From NCBI RefSeq assembly GCF_019263705.2, contig NZ_JADQDK010000001.1:4092001-4156000 (forward strand): 64,000 nucleotides of DNA. Reading direction: 5' to 3'. Under the pieces are notes generated by a model that ran no database searches, was not told the DNA's origin, and was given only the letters and a program-made list of their open reading frames with translations. Numbering within the stretch: position 1 is the stretch's first letter; every line of letters begins with the position of its first letter. Below, piece after piece: positions 43,604-53,261 of the stretch. The translations under genes and the position numbers were made by a program. This DNA comes from Pseudonocardia abyssalis (GTDB lineage Bacteria; Actinomycetota; Actinomycetes; Mycobacteriales; Pseudonocardiaceae).

Positions 43604-43906
43604 TCAGCCGTCGTCGTCATCGTCGAGGTCGTCGTCGGGTCCGTCGTCATCGTCGTCGTCGGCCGGAGGGGGTGCGACGTAGCCGTCCGGGTCCCGGGAC
43701 ACGTCCTGCGGCGCGGCCGGGGCCTGCGGGGTGGGATCCTGTGGGGCCACCGGGACGGGGGCCGCGGGGTCGACCGCGTCGGGCGCCTCGACGCGGATGG
43801 GCTGGACGGATACGGGGTCCTCGGTCGCGGCCTGCACGGAGCCGACGCCGACCGCGACCCCGGCGACGACGAGCACGCCGATCGCCACGGTCAGGGGGGT
43901 TCGCAT
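43604..43906 (-). CDS. Small exported Asp-rich protein of the two-component operon
   Basis: The 100-residue protein has a signal peptide (TPLTVAIGVLVVAGVAVGVGSVQA, split near residue 27), a Pro/Ala/Val-rich middle and a C-terminal tail that is almost all Asp (14 Asp in the last 18 residues). The tail should bind Ca or Mg ions or basic envelope components. It is the first gene ahead of the kinase and regulator, after the candidate regulator box, so it may be an accessory sensor or target. No family recognised. Confidence 0.75.
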   Translation of the reverse strand: MRTPLTVAIGVLVVAGVAVGVGSVQAATEDPVSVQPIRVEAPDAVDPAAPVPVAPQDPTPQAPAAPQDVSRDPDGYVAPPPADDDDDDGPDDDLDDDDDG

Positions 43907-43941
43907 GTCGACGATCCTGGGCGACCGGGGTGACCGGACCG

Positions 43942-43966
43942 TGAGAGTCCGATGAGACGGCTCTCA
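43942..43966. promoter_or_regulatory. Candidate response-regulator box (TGAGA repeats)
   Basis: TGAGA occurs at 43942-43946 and 43953-43957, 11 bp apart, followed by an inverted TCTCA at 43962-43966. The arrangement mirrors the CTCAG cluster before the other two-component system and lies just upstream of the Asp-rich protein/kinase/regulator operon. Confidence 0.5.
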
Positions 43967-44033
43967 TCTGCGCGCCGGAGCCACGTCCGATTCCCGCCAG
44001 TGCGCGCCGGCCGACGGTGGCAGAGTCGCTCCC

Positions 44034-45506
44034 GTGCCCCTCGACCACGACCGTTGCTACAACGCCCTCGCCTCCCGCGACGCGCGGTTCGACGGTCACT
44101 TCATCGCCGCCGTGCGGACCACCCGGATCTACTGCCGCCCGTCCTGCCCGGCCATGAAGCCCAAGCGCACCAACGTCGAGTTCCTGCCGACGGCCGCCGC
44201 GGCCCAGCTGCGCGGCTACCGTGCGTGCCGCCGCTGCCGCCCCGACGCCGTGCCCGGCTCGCCGGACTGGAACCTCCGCGCCGACCTGGCCGCCCGCGCG
44301 ATGCGACTGATCACCGACGGCCTCGTGGAGCGCGACGGCGTCGGCGGGCTCGCGTCCTCGCTGGGTTACTCGACGCGCCAGCTCACGCGCGTGCTGACCG
44401 CGGAACTGGGCGCGGGGCCGCTCGCGCTCGCCCGCGCGCACCGCGCACACACCGCGCGCCTGCTGATCGAGACGACGCCGCTCGGCATGGCCGACGTCGC
44501 GTTCGCGGCCGGGTTCACGAGCGTGCGGCAGTTCAACGACACGGTGCGCGAGGTCTACGGCGTCGCGCCGACCGTGCTGCGCACCGAGGCCGGGCGGCGC
44601 CATCCCGCGCCCGTCGCGGGCACGCTCGTGCTGCGGCTGCCCCACCGCGCGCCCTTCGACGCCGACGGCCTGCTCGCGCACTTCGCGGCCCGGGCGCTGC
44701 CGGACGTCGAGCAGGTGACCGACGGGCACTACGCCCGCACGCTGCGCCTGCCGCACGGTGCCGCGACCGTCGACCTGGCGCCGTCGGACGCACACGTCCG
44801 CGCCACACTCCGCCTCGCCGACCCTCGCGACCTCGGCCCCGCGGTCGCCCGGCTGCGCCGGCTGCTCGACCTCGACGCCGACCCCGTGGCCGTCGACGAG
44901 GTGCTCGGCGCCGACCCGGCGCTCGCACCGCGGGTGGCGGCCGTGCCCGGGATCCGGGTGCCCGGCACCGTCGACGGGCTGGAGACGGCCGTGCGCGCGG
45001 TGCTGGGTCAGCAGGTCTCGCTGGCCGCAGGCGTCACCGCGACGGCCCGGCTCGCGGCGGCACTCGGCACCCGGCTCCCACCGGCACTCGCCGCGGACGG
45101 CCCGGACCTGCTGTTCCCGACGGCGGAGGCGATCGCCGAGCACGGCGGGTCCGTGCTGACCGGGCCGGCGCGGCGGATCGCGACGGTCGTCGGGCTGGCC
45201 GCGGCCGTCGCCGACGGCTCGCTCGTGCTCGACCCCGGCCGCGACGCCGTCGGGCTGCGGGAGTCGCTCGTCGCGCTCCCCGGCGTCGGCCCGTGGACGG
45301 CCGGCTACCTCGCGATGCGGCTCGTCGGCGATCCCGACGAGCTGCTCGCCACCGACCTCGCCGTGCGCCACGGCGCCGCCGCACTCGGGCTCCCGTCCGA
45401 TGCCGACGGCCTCACCGTGCGCGCGGAGACCTGGAAACCCTGGCGTTCCTACGCCGCGACCCACCTGTGGCGGGCAGCCGCAGCGACTCCCCGGAGGAGA
45501 TCATGA
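44034..45506 (+). CDS. alkA: Ada-AlkA fusion: methyl-sensing regulator and DNA glycosylase
   Basis: This 490-residue protein combines three modules. The Ada Zn domain has Cys34, Cys38, Cys65 and Cys68 (YCRPSC, ACRRC), where Cys34 accepts methyl groups from phosphotriesters. An AraC HTH follows (about 95-190, DVAFAAGFTSVRQFNDTVR). The C-terminal AlkA glycosylase has the helix-hairpin-helix LPGVGPWTAGYLAMR and a downstream catalytic Asp (LLATDLAVR). It senses alkylation and excises 3-methyladenine-type bases. The stop overlaps ogt, so the adaptive response genes are coupled. GTG start. Confidence 0.93.
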   Translation: MPLDHDRCYNALASRDARFDGHFIAAVRTTRIYCRPSCPAMKPKRTNVEFLPTAAAAQLRGYRACRRCRPDAVPGSPDWNLRADLAARAMRLITDGLVERDGVGGLASSLGYSTRQLTRVLTAELGAGPLALARAHRAHTARLLIETTPLGMADVAFAAGFTSVRQFNDTVREVYGVAPTVLRTEAGRRHPAPVAGTLVLRLPHRAPFDADGLLAHFAARALPDVEQVTDGHYARTLRLPHGAATVDLAPSDAHVRATLRLADPRDLGPAVARLRRLLDLDADPVAVDEVLGADPALAPRVAAVPGIRVPGTVDGLETAVRAVLGQQVSLAAGVTATARLAAALGTRLPPALAADGPDLLFPTAEAIAEHGGSVLTGPARRIATVVGLAAAVADGSLVLDPGRDAVGLRESLVALPGVGPWTAGYLAMRLVGDPDELLATDLAVRHGAAALGLPSDADGLTVRAETWKPWRSYAATHLWRAAAATPRRRS

Positions 45507-45991
45507 GTACGCACTCCACGCTGGACACCTCCATCGGACCGTTCACCGCCGTCGTCGACGACACCGGGGCCGTGCTGGCCTCGGGTTGGACGGCGTCGCT
45601 CGACGACCTGTTGCCCCTGATCCATTCCTCGCTGCGCCCGGCGACGACGACCGAGGGCGACCTCGGCGCCGTCGGCGAGGCGATCACCCGGTACCACGAG
45701 GGCGACCTCTCGGCCATCGACGACGTGCCGGTGCGCCAGCGGTCCGGCGAGTTCCTGGAGCACGCCTGGGACGTGCTGCGCACCGTGCCGGCGGGCGCGC
45801 CGGTGACCTACACCGAGTACGCCGCGAGGTCCGGCCGCCCCGCGGCGGTGCGGGCGGCGGCGTCGGCCTGTGCCCGCAACGCCGCGGCGCTGTTCGTGCC
45901 GTGCCACCGGGTGCTGCGCACCGACGGCACGCTCGGCGGGTTCCGTTGGGGGGTCGAGGTCAAGCAGCGGCTGCTCGACCACGAGTCCTGA
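45503..45991 (+). CDS. ogt: Methylated-DNA-protein cysteine methyltransferase
   Basis: The 162-residue suicide enzyme repairs O6-methylguanine by transferring the methyl group to the Cys of FVPCHRVLRTDGTLGGFRWG, the canonical PCHRV motif. The helix-turn-helix preceding it (TYTEYAARSGRPAAVRAAASAC) binds DNA. ATG 45503 overlaps the Ada-AlkA stop and has a GGAGGAG ribosome site. It converges on a lipoprotein gene (6 bp). Confidence 0.95.
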   Translation: MSTHSTLDTSIGPFTAVVDDTGAVLASGWTASLDDLLPLIHSSLRPATTTEGDLGAVGEAITRYHEGDLSAIDDVPVRQRSGEFLEHAWDVLRTVPAGAPVTYTEYAARSGRPAAVRAAASACARNAAALFVPCHRVLRTDGTLGGFRWGVEVKQRLLDHES

Positions 45992-45997
45992 GCGAGC

Positions 45998-46591
45998 TCA
46001 GCCGATGCCGGCCGCGCCCTTCAGCTGCAGCTGGTTGAAGATCGTGTTCGACTCGTCGAGCGTGGCGGTCCGGATCTCCCACGTGTAGGGCAGGTTCTCG
46101 TAGACGCCGGTGGAGATGACCACGTCGTTGGCGTTCCGGGCGGTGTAGAGCGGTCCCTCGTCGACGCCGCCGACCTGCCACTTGTCGAAGTTCTCGACCC
46201 GTGCACCGAGGTCCACGGTGTCCTGGTACCAGGCCTGCGCGGCCGTCTGGTCCGGCCACTGCGCGAAGATCACCGTGGCGTTGGGGGCGACGGAGGAGTA
46301 GTCGCACGTGTACGCCTCGGTCGGGACCGCGCCGGTGCCGGTGCGCACGTCGCCGCCCGAGGGGACGCACGTGGCGTCGTCCACGTTCGGGAAGACCTGC
46401 GCCAGCGCCCGTCCGGCGGCGGGTGCGCCGGTCGCCGCCGCCTCGGTGGTGGCCGCGGCGCTCGCCGTGGTGGTCGGAGCCGCGGCCGGTGGCGCCTGGG
46501 CCGGGGTCGTGCCGCCGCACCCGGTCGCACCCGCCAGGACGAACGCCCCGACCATCGCACGGACACCGATCGAGCGCGTGCGCTCTCCCAT
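45998..46591 (-). CDS. Hypothetical lipoprotein
   Basis: The 197-residue lipoprotein has a signal peptide with lipobox GATGC (Cys25), a Thr/Ala/Pro-rich linker and a small domain with two further cysteines (DDATCVPSGGDV, TEAYTCDYSS) likely paired. It has aromatic-rich strands (VIFAQWPDQTAAQAWYQD). No family recognised; it resembles small extracellular ligand-binding lipoproteins. ATG 46591 with AAGGAG ribosome site. Probably a single transcription unit, since a hairpin lies upstream. Confidence 0.75.
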   Translation of the reverse strand: MGERTRSIGVRAMVGAFVLAGATGCGGTTPAQAPPAAAPTTTASAAATTEAAATGAPAAGRALAQVFPNVDDATCVPSGGDVRTGTGAVPTEAYTCDYSSVAPNATVIFAQWPDQTAAQAWYQDTVDLGARVENFDKWQVGGVDEGPLYTARNANDVVISTGVYENLPYTWEIRTATLDESNTIFNQLQLKGAAGIG

Positions 46592-46645
46592 GACTTCTCC
46601 TTCTTCCGCCGCCGTCCCGGCCCGCTGATGGACGACCACCCCGCA

Positions 46646-46670
46646 CCCCGCCGTCGTCGGGACGGCGGGG
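46646..46670 (-). terminator. Perfect 10-bp hairpin after the glycosyltransferase gene
   Basis: CCCCGCCGTC (46646-46655) and GACGGCGGGG (46661-46670) flank a 5-nt loop. It lies 84 nt beyond the glycosyltransferase stop and 55 nt before the lipoprotein start, both on the reverse strand, as expected for a terminator separating them. No T-run. Confidence 0.55.
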
Positions 46671-46753
46671 CGATGTCGATCGCATTCTCGGTGGCGCACG
46701 GGCGGTCGTTACGCGTGTGCCGCAACGGTGACCGTGCTGCAACCGGTCCCGCG

Positions 46754-47845
46754 TCAGGTGAACGCGAGCAGCGGGCCGACCAGGTCCTCGGGGACCGGCA
46801 TGGCCGCGATCTCGGCGGCGACGCGTTCCGCCGCCACCAGGAGCGCCGGATCGGTGAGCAGGCGGGTCAGCACCTCGGCGGTGATCCCGCGCACCGGCTC
46901 GGCGAGCCCGGCGCCCGCCGCCGCGACGGCCTCGGCGTTGCCCCGGCGGTCACCGATCCCGGGCAGCAGGAGCTGCGGGCGCCCCGCGGCGAGCGCGCCG
47001 AGAGTCGTGCCCGCGCCGCCATGGTGCACGATCGCCGTCGCGGCGGGGAGTGCGGCGTCCAGGGGGATCCAGCCGGTCGTCGTGACGTTGGCGGGCAGGG
47101 GCCCCGCGGCGATCCTCGGCGCGGGCCGCACGAGCACGACGTCGGCGTCGAGGCCGTCCGCGGCGGCCAGGACCGCCCGGGTCGGATCCCCCGCACCGGG
47201 CCCGGGCACCGTGCTGCGGCTGACCAGCAGCCGCGGTCGCGGCCCGGGGACGTCCAGCCCGGCGGGCAGGTCAGGACTCCCGGACCAGCCGGTGGCCGGG
47301 CGCATCGGCAGATGGTCGGGCGAGGCGCCCAGGGAGGGCGGCCGGACGGTGACGACCGCGGCGGGGGCCGGCAGCTCCCCGTCGAACGCGCGGAACGCGG
47401 TCCGCGCGGCCCATCCGCCGTCGAACAGCCCGTTCTCCAGCAGCACCGACGGCACGCCCGCGGCGGCAGCGGCCAGCGCGCCCACGGCGGCCCACGGCTC
47501 GTAGACGACCAGGTCGGGGCGGGTGCGGCGGACCAGCTCCGCGAGCGGGTCGGCCATCCGCCGGTTCAGCGCACCGAACAGGTGCCGCGCGAACTCCTCG
47601 CCGCCCCGGCCCGCGACCTCCGCCCACGCCGCACGCGGGTGCCGCAGCGACACCGCCGCGCCGACCCGGCCGAACCGCAGGCCCGGGGTCACGTCGTGGG
47701 TCTCGATGCCCCCGCTGTCGACGCCGAGCGCGGTGTCGCCGGTGGCGATCGCGACAACGTGACCGGCGGCGCGCACGGCGGCGGCCAACGGCAGCAGGGC
47801 CGTCAGGTGCCCGGCGAGCGGGGCCGCGACGATGAGGACGCGCAC
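46754..47845 (-). CDS. GT1-type (MGT/UGT-like) glycosyltransferase
   Basis: This 363-residue GT-B enzyme has an N-terminal acceptor half with VLIVAAPLAGHLTALLPLA and a C-terminal donor half with the family signature VHHGGAGTTLGALAAGRPQLLLPGIGDRRGNAEAV. The latter binds the nucleotide sugar. Relatives glycosylate macrolides, polyketides or lipids, but no biosynthetic cluster surrounds it, so the acceptor is unknown. GTG start at 47845; upstream in-frame sequence lacks a start signal. Divergent from rmuC. Confidence 0.88.
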   Translation of the reverse strand: MRVLIVAAPLAGHLTALLPLAAAVRAAGHVVAIATGDTALGVDSGGIETHDVTPGLRFGRVGAAVSLRHPRAAWAEVAGRGGEEFARHLFGALNRRMADPLAELVRRTRPDLVVYEPWAAVGALAAAAAGVPSVLLENGLFDGGWAARTAFRAFDGELPAPAAVVTVRPPSLGASPDHLPMRPATGWSGSPDLPAGLDVPGPRPRLLVSRSTVPGPGAGDPTRAVLAAADGLDADVVLVRPAPRIAAGPLPANVTTTGWIPLDAALPAATAIVHHGGAGTTLGALAAGRPQLLLPGIGDRRGNAEAVAAAGAGLAEPVRGITAEVLTRLLTDPALLVAAERVAAEIAAMPVPEDLVGPLLAFT

Positions 47846-47955
47846 GCGCCCAGGATAGCGGCTCGCACATGCGTTCGACCGTTCGCCGATTGGTGCGCGC
47901 CGCCGGTCCCCGCGCGGGCGTGTCCGCCACGGATCCGTCGGGGCCGCGTTGCAGG

Positions 47956-49473
47956 GTGGACGCCGTGGACACCGCCGTGCTTCTCCTCGGCCTGCTCGTC
48001 GGGCTGGCGCTGGGCGCCGCAGCCGCGTGGGCGCTGGTCTCCGCCCGGGCGCGGGCCACGGTCGCGGAGGCCGCGCGCACCGCGGCCGACCAGAGCGCCA
48101 TGGCCCGGGCCGATGCCGCGGGCGTGCGGGCCGAGCGGGCCGGGCTCGTCGCCCGGGTCGACGCGCTCGACGGTCAGCTGCAGCAGGCACTCGACCGGCT
48201 CCGCACCGCCGAGTCCGAGGCCGCGGGCGCGCACGCCGCCCTGCGCAGCGAGCGCGCGGCGGCCGGGCAGCGCGAGGAGCTGCTCACCCGCCGCGACGCC
48301 GAGCTGAAGCAGGCGTTCGGCGCGCTGTCGGCCGACGCGCTGGCCCGCAACAACGAGCAGTTCGTCGCGCTCGCGGAGGGCAGGCTCAAGGAGGCCACCG
48401 CCGCGCTGCACGCCAAGGCCGACGGTGACGCCGCCGCCCGCGCGCACGCGATCAGCGCCCTGCTCGACCCGATGACGTCCACGCTGCAGCGCGTCGAGGG
48501 GCAGCTGCGCGACGTCGAGAAGGACCGCGAGTCGGCCTACGCGGGCCTGCGCGAGCAGGTCGCCACCATGCACCGCAGCTCCGAGCAGCTCCAGCACGAG
48601 ACGAAGTCGCTGGTCAACGCGCTGCGCGCGCCGCAGGTCCGGGGCCGCTGGGGCGAGCTGCAGCTGGAGCGGATCGTGCAGCTCGCGGGCATGGTGGAGC
48701 ACTGCGACTTCTCCACGCAGGTCACCGCCCAGGGCGAGGACGGCGGCGTCCGGCCGGACATGGTGGTGCACCTCGCGGGCGGCAAGCAGGTCGTCGTCGA
48801 CGCGAAGGTGCCGTTCGCGGCGTACCTGGAGGCGGTGGAGAGCCGCGACGAGGCCACCCACAAGGAGCGCCTCACCGCGCACGCCCGGCAGCTGCGCCAG
48901 CACGTCGACACGCTCTCGGCGAAGGCCTACTGGGCCGCGTTCCAGCCGTCGCCGGAGTTCGTGGTGCTGTTCGTGCCGGGCGACCCGTTCCTGGAGGCGG
49001 CGCTGCAGGCCGACCCGTCGCTGATGGAGCACGCGTTCTCCCGCGACGTCGTGATCGCCACCCCCACCACGCTGATCGCGCTGCTGCGCACCGTCGCGTA
49101 CTCGTGGCGGCAGGAGGCGCTGGCCCGCAACGCCGCCCAGGTCCACCAGCTCGGCAAGGAACTGCACGGGCGCCTGGCCACGATGGGCACGCACGTCGCG
49201 AAGCTCGGCCGCAGCCTCGACGCCGCGGTCGGCAGCTACAACCAGACCGTCAGCTCGTTGGAGGCGCGCGTACTGGTCACGGCGCGCAAGCTCACCGACC
49301 TGGAGGTCGCCGACGACGAGCTCGCGGCGCCCGGGCAGATCGAGCGTGCACCGCGGGTCATCGCGGCGCCGGAGCTGGTGGCCTCGGCCGCCGACGCCCT
49401 GGTGGCCCTGCACGAACGTGAGCGGCGTCAGTACGAGGAGGACGACCAGCCCCGGGCTAACCTGGGCCGATGA
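47956..49473 (+). CDS. rmuC: DNA recombination protein RmuC
   Basis: The 505-residue protein has an N-terminal membrane helix (TAVLLLGLLVGLALGAAAAW), a long coiled coil (about 30-190, Ala/Arg/Glu-rich), and the RmuC nuclease-fold domain (GRWGELQLERIVQLAGM, VDAKVPFAAYLEAVE, FVPGDPFLEAAL). RmuC limits inversions and helps process aberrant DNA structures. GTG 47956 is used because it directly precedes the membrane helix; an open frame continues upstream to 47869. Its stop overlaps the next gene. Confidence 0.92.
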   Translation: MDAVDTAVLLLGLLVGLALGAAAAWALVSARARATVAEAARTAADQSAMARADAAGVRAERAGLVARVDALDGQLQQALDRLRTAESEAAGAHAALRSERAAAGQREELLTRRDAELKQAFGALSADALARNNEQFVALAEGRLKEATAALHAKADGDAAARAHAISALLDPMTSTLQRVEGQLRDVEKDRESAYAGLREQVATMHRSSEQLQHETKSLVNALRAPQVRGRWGELQLERIVQLAGMVEHCDFSTQVTAQGEDGGVRPDMVVHLAGGKQVVVDAKVPFAAYLEAVESRDEATHKERLTAHARQLRQHVDTLSAKAYWAAFQPSPEFVVLFVPGDPFLEAALQADPSLMEHAFSRDVVIATPTTLIALLRTVAYSWRQEALARNAAQVHQLGKELHGRLATMGTHVAKLGRSLDAAVGSYNQTVSSLEARVLVTARKLTDLEVADDELAAPGQIERAPRVIAAPELVASAADALVALHERERRQYEEDDQPRANLGR

Positions 49474-50096
49474 CCGAGGCCCCGGTGCGGACCCTTGACG
49501 TGGCCGAGCGCGGAGCCGGTGGACGTTGGCCGGTGCCCGACCGCTCGGTGATCGCCACCGTGCTCGGCGTTCCGCCGCTCGCCGCGGTCGGCCTGGCCGC
49601 CGGGCTCACGTTGCTCGGCGTCGTCGTCGACCTGTTCCGGATCGGCACGCTCGGCGCCGTCTTCACCGTCTGCTACCTCGGCGGCTGCGTGCTCGCGGTC
49701 GCGTGGGTGCGTCGGCGGAGCCTGTTCGGGCCGATGGTGTCGCCGCCGCTGCTGCTCGCCGTCGCCGTGCCGGTGGTGGTGCTGCTCGCGGGATCGCCGC
49801 GGCCGGGAACGGGTATCTCCGAGCGGCTCATCACGATCGGTGCACCGCTGGTCAACAGCTTCCCGACGATGGCGTGGACCACCGCGGTCGTGCTGTCGCT
49901 GGGGGTCGGGCGGATCCTCGCCCAGCGCGCGGCCGTGGAGGCCGCGCGGCCGGCCGAGGGCAAGCGCAGCGCCACCGGGCGGCGCGGATCGGTCCGCTCC
50001 CCCACGCCCGTCAAGGCCCGGAAGGTCAGCGCGACGCGCGGGAAGGGCGCAGCTCGCGGGGCAGCGAGAAGGTCAGCGTCTCCTCCGCCGTCGTGA
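49470..50096 (+). CDS. DUF6542-type membrane protein
   Basis: This 208-residue protein has four hydrophobic helices between about residues 27 and 150 ([72 protein letters not shown]). A basic cytoplasmic tail of about 55 residues follows. It corresponds to the gene next to ispH in mycobacteria (Rv1111c-like); function unknown. ATG overlaps the rmuC stop. The last 71 bp overlap the 3' end of ispH on the opposite strand. Confidence 0.8.
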   Translation: MTEAPVRTLDVAERGAGGRWPVPDRSVIATVLGVPPLAAVGLAAGLTLLGVVVDLFRIGTLGAVFTVCYLGGCVLAVAWVRRRSLFGPMVSPPLLLAVAVPVVVLLAGSPRPGTGISERLITIGAPLVNSFPTMAWTTAVVLSLGVGRILAQRAAVEAARPAEGKRSATGRRGSVRSPTPVKARKVSATRGKGAARGAARRSASPPPS

Positions 50097-50982
50097 TCTC
50101 CTCGACGGAGCCGAAGCCGTCCTCGGCGAGGCGGTCGAGCACCCCGCGCACGAGGACCTCCGGCACCGACGCGCCGCTCGTGACGCCGACGGTCCGCACG
50201 CCGTCGAGCCAGGTGGCGTCGATCTCGCGGGCGTAGTCGATCAGGTAGGACGCCCCGGCCCCGGCCTGCAGCGCGACCTCGACGAGCCGCACCGAGTTCG
50301 ACGAGTTCGTGGAGCCGACGACCAGCACCAGGTCGCACTGCGCCGCCATCGCCTTGACGGCCACCTGACGGTTCTGCGTGGCGTAGCAGATGTCGTCGCT
50401 CGGCGGGTTCTGCAGCGCGGGGAAGCGCTCGCGCAGCGCGTGCACCGTCTGCATCGTCTCGTCGACGCTCAGCGTGGTCTGCGAGAGCCAGATGACCTTC
50501 TCGGGGTCGCGGACCGTCACGTTGGCGACGTCCTCCGCGGTCTCCACGAGCTGGATGTGCTCGGGCGCCTCCCCCGCGGTGCCCTCGACCTCCTCGTGGC
50601 CGTGGTGCCCGACCAGCAGGATGTCGTAGTCCTCGCGGGCGAACCGCTTCGCCTCGTGGTGCACCTTCGTAACCAGCGGGCACGTGGCGTCGATGGTGCG
50701 CAGCTCGCGGGCCGCGGCCTGGGCGTGGACGGCGGGCGACACCCCGTGCGCGGAGAACACGACGAGCGCGCCCGGCGGCACCTCGTCGGTCTCGTCGACG
50801 AAGATCGCGCCGCGCTCCTCGAGGGTCTCGACGACGTGGCGGTTGTGCACGATCTGCTTGCGGACGTACACCGGTGCGCCGTGCTGCTCCAGCGCGAGTT
50901 CGACGGCCTCGACGGCACGGTCGACGCCGGCGCAGTAGCCGCGGGGCGCAGCGAGCAGGACGCGCTTCGGGAGAGCAGACAT
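50026..50982 (-). CDS. ispH: 4-hydroxy-3-methylbut-2-enyl diphosphate reductase
   Basis: The 318-residue [4Fe-4S] enzyme catalyses the last step of the MEP pathway, giving IPP and DMAPP. Cluster cysteines are in [12 protein letters not shown] (Cys17), [13 protein letters not shown] and [11 protein letters not shown] context with the earlier [10 protein letters not shown]. Substrate His is in [15 protein letters not shown] start exactly 6 nt after TAGGCT, indicating a leaderless transcript. Length is normal (about 320). The order DUF6542-ispH-Rv1109c-like-xseAB matches mycobacteria. Confidence 0.96.
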   Translation of the reverse strand: MSALPKRVLLAAPRGYCAGVDRAVEAVELALEQHGAPVYVRKQIVHNRHVVETLEERGAIFVDETDEVPPGALVVFSAHGVSPAVHAQAAARELRTIDATCPLVTKVHHEAKRFAREDYDILLVGHHGHEEVEGTAGEAPEHIQLVETAEDVANVTVRDPEKVIWLSQTTLSVDETMQTVHALRERFPALQNPPSDDICYATQNRQVAVKAMAAQCDLVLVVGSTNSSNSVRLVEVALQAGAGASYLIDYAREIDATWLDGVRTVGVTSGASVPEVLVRGVLDRLAEDGFGSVEEITTAEETLTFSLPRELRPSRASR

Positions 50983-51083
50983 ATCGCCAGCCTACGGACG
51001 GCACCCCGACGGGGCCGCTCATCGTGTCCCGTCGCACCCACCCCGGGCTGCCGCGAGCGCGGGAGCAGGCGAGACTGTGCAGC

Positions 51084-51689
51084 ATGAAGCTGCTTCCCCT
51101 GCCGGTGCGCCTCGCCGCCGGCATCGTCGCCCTCGCCGTGGAGCAGGCCCGGGACCTGCCGCGGCTCGTCGTCGAGTTCCCGGTCACGGCCGTCAGCCAG
51201 GCGCTGCAGGCGTCGATGCGGGTGCAGCAGAAGGTCACCGAGGTGGCGATCAAGGGCGACCGCGCGCTCGGCGCACTGCGCCCGGTCGAGGAGAAGCCGA
51301 GCTGGGCCACCTTCGACGAGGACGAGCCGCGCACCAACGGCTCCGTCACCGCGCTGCGTCCGCAGGGCCGGGTCGCCGAACCGCCCACGCGACCGGCGGG
51401 CACCCGCGTCACCGACCCGCCCGCGCCGGGACCGGCCCCGCGCGTCTCGCGGTCGGTGCCGGTCGTCCGGGAGAAGCCGGTGCCCACCCCCGAGCAGACC
51501 ACCACGGCCGACGCCCCGTCCGCGCTGCCGGAGTACCCCGGGCTGTCGATCCCGCAGCTCCGCGCGAAGCTGCGCACGCTCTCGCTCGGCGACCTGCGCG
51601 TGCTGCTGGCGTGGGAGCAGGCCCACGAGGCCCGCCCGCCGTTCGTCACCATGCTGTCGAACCGGATCACCACGGTCTCGGAGGCGTGA
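51084..51689 (+). CDS. Lipid droplet-associated protein (Rv1109c-like)
   Basis: The 201-residue protein has an N-terminal amphipathic region ([38 protein letters not shown]) resembling proteins found on actinobacterial lipid droplets. A long Pro/Thr/Arg-rich linker follows, then a C-terminal helical motif ([37 protein letters not shown], read in two halves) that probably mediates an interaction. Upstream of xseA with a 4-nt overlap, as in mycobacteria. ATG start. Confidence 0.82.
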   Translation: MKLLPLPVRLAAGIVALAVEQARDLPRLVVEFPVTAVSQALQASMRVQQKVTEVAIKGDRALGALRPVEEKPSWATFDEDEPRTNGSVTALRPQGRVAEPPTRPAGTRVTDPPAPGPAPRVSRSVPVVREKPVPTPEQTTTADAPSALPEYPGLSIPQLRAKLRTLSLGDLRVLLAWEQAHEARPPFVTMLSNRITTVSEA

Positions 51690-52978
51690 CCCCCTCCACG
51701 TCGCCCGAGCAGCCGTGGCCGGTCCGCACGGTGGCGCGCAAGATCGCCGAGTGGGTCGACCGGCTCGGTGCGGTGTGGGTCGAGGGCCAGCTCGCGCAGG
51801 TCACCGCGCGTGCCGGCACCGGCACAGCGTTCCTCGTGCTGCGCGACCCGGCGGCCGACGTGTCGTTGCAGCTCACCGCCCCGATCGGGCTCGTCCGTGA
51901 CGGCGTGGGCGGGCGGGGCGACCTCACTGTCGCCGAGGGCGACCGCGTCGTCGTGCACGGCAGGCCGTCGTTCTTCCTGGGCCGCGGCACGCTGAGCCTG
52001 CGGGTCAACGAGATCCGCGCCGTCGGCGTCGGGGAGCTGCTGGCGCGCATCGAGCGGCTGCGCAAGCTGCTCGCCGCCGAGGGCCTGTTCGACGTCGCCC
52101 GCAAGCGCCGCCCCCCGTTCCTGCCGCGCCGCATCGGCCTGGTGACCGGCCGCGCGTCGGCCGCGGAGCACGACGTCGTCTCCAACGCGACCGCCCGCTG
52201 GCCCGCCGCCCGCTTCCGCATCGAGCACGTCGCGACGCAGGGAGCGCTGTCGGTGCCGCAGATCGTCGATGCGCTGGCCCGGCTCGACCGCGACGCCGAG
52301 GTCGACGTGATCGTGCTCGCCCGCGGCGGAGGCAGCGTCGAGGACCTGCTGCCGTTCTCCGACGAGACGCTCTGCCGCGCCGTCGCCGACTGCCGCACGC
52401 CCGTCGTCTCCGCGATCGGGCACGAGCCCGACACCCCGCTCGTCGACCACGTCGCCGACGTCCGCTGCTCCACCCCCACCGAGGCGGGCCGCAGGCTGGT
52501 GCCCGACCTCGCCGAGGAGACCGCGCGCATCGCCGGGATGCGCGACCGCGCCCGCCGCGCCCTCGCCGGCTGGGTCGACCGCGAGGAGCGCCTGCTGACG
52601 GCGCTGCGCGGGCGCCCGGTCCTCGCCGACCCGCTACGCACCCTCGACGCGCGGCACACCGAGGTCGAGCGGCTGCGCGACGCGACCCGCGGGTCGGTGG
52701 AGCGCGGGCTCGACCGGCGCCGCGTCGAGATCGGGCACCTGCGCGCCCGCCTCACGACGCTCGGCCCGGCCGCCACGCTGGCCCGCGGCTACGCGGTGGT
52801 GCAACGCATCGACGACGCCACCGAGCCGCCGCCGGTGCTGCGGTCGGTGGGCGAGGTGGTCGACGGCGTACGACTACGTATCCGCGTCGCCGACGGGGCG
52901 GTGCTGGCGACGGTGACCGCCGACGCACCCGCGAAGAAGAGGACGACACGGAAGCGAGCGGTGAAGGCCGATGGCTGA
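51686..52978 (+). CDS. xseA: Exodeoxyribonuclease VII large subunit
   Basis: This 430-residue subunit of the single-strand exonuclease VII has an N-terminal OB fold ([24 protein letters not shown]), a catalytic domain with [48 protein letters not shown] and [17 protein letters not shown], and a C-terminal coiled coil. The Lys/Arg tail is typical of actinobacteria. GTG start overlaps the upstream stop (GTGA); its end overlaps xseB by 8 bp. Confidence 0.96.
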   Translation: MTPSTSPEQPWPVRTVARKIAEWVDRLGAVWVEGQLAQVTARAGTGTAFLVLRDPAADVSLQLTAPIGLVRDGVGGRGDLTVAEGDRVVVHGRPSFFLGRGTLSLRVNEIRAVGVGELLARIERLRKLLAAEGLFDVARKRRPPFLPRRIGLVTGRASAAEHDVVSNATARWPAARFRIEHVATQGALSVPQIVDALARLDRDAEVDVIVLARGGGSVEDLLPFSDETLCRAVADCRTPVVSAIGHEPDTPLVDHVADVRCSTPTEAGRRLVPDLAEETARIAGMRDRARRALAGWVDREERLLTALRGRPVLADPLRTLDARHTEVERLRDATRGSVERGLDRRRVEIGHLRARLTTLGPAATLARGYAVVQRIDDATEPPPVLRSVGEVVDGVRLRIRVADGAVLATVTADAPAKKRTTRKRAVKADG

Positions 52979-53186
52979 GCAGGCGGCAGTGGGGACGTTG
53001 GGCTACGAGCAGGCCCGCGACGAGCTGGTCGAGGTGGTCCGCGCGCTGGAGGCCGGCGGGCTGTCACTGGACGACTCGGTGGCGCTCTGGGAGCGCGGCG
53101 AGGCGCTCGCCACCCGGTGCGAGGAGCAGCTCGCGGGCGCCCGCGAGCGCGTCGAGACCGCGCTGGCCGCCCGCACCGACGACTGA
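52971..53186 (+). CDS. xseB: Exodeoxyribonuclease VII small subunit
   Basis: The 71-residue helical subunit binds the XseA coiled coil. The conserved core is [33 protein letters not shown], read over residues 8-40, followed by the ARCEEQL-like [13 protein letters not shown] helix. ATG lies inside the xseA end. Normal length for the family. Confidence 0.96.
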   Translation: MAEQAAVGTLGYEQARDELVEVVRALEAGGLSLDDSVALWERGEALATRCEEQLAGARERVETALAARTDD

Positions 53187-53195
53187 CCGCGCCCC

Positions 53196-53257
53196 GCGCG
53201 CACCGAGCCGCGCCACGCGCACCGTCGAGCGGGCGCGCGGCGGCTCGGGGTGCGCGC
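53196..53257. terminator. Bidirectional hairpin between xseB and the DUF4245 gene
   Basis: GCGCGCACCGAGCCGC (53196-53211) pairs with 53240-53257 (16 bp, 2-nt bulge), with further GC-rich pairing possible in the loop. It fills the gap between two converging genes, so it probably terminates both transcripts. Confidence 0.6.
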
Positions 53258-53261
53258 CGGG

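Noticed and set aside
44034..45506. Ada-AlkA protein as a novel fusion
   Set aside because: Ada Zn domain plus AraC HTH plus AlkA glycosylase is an established actinobacterial architecture.
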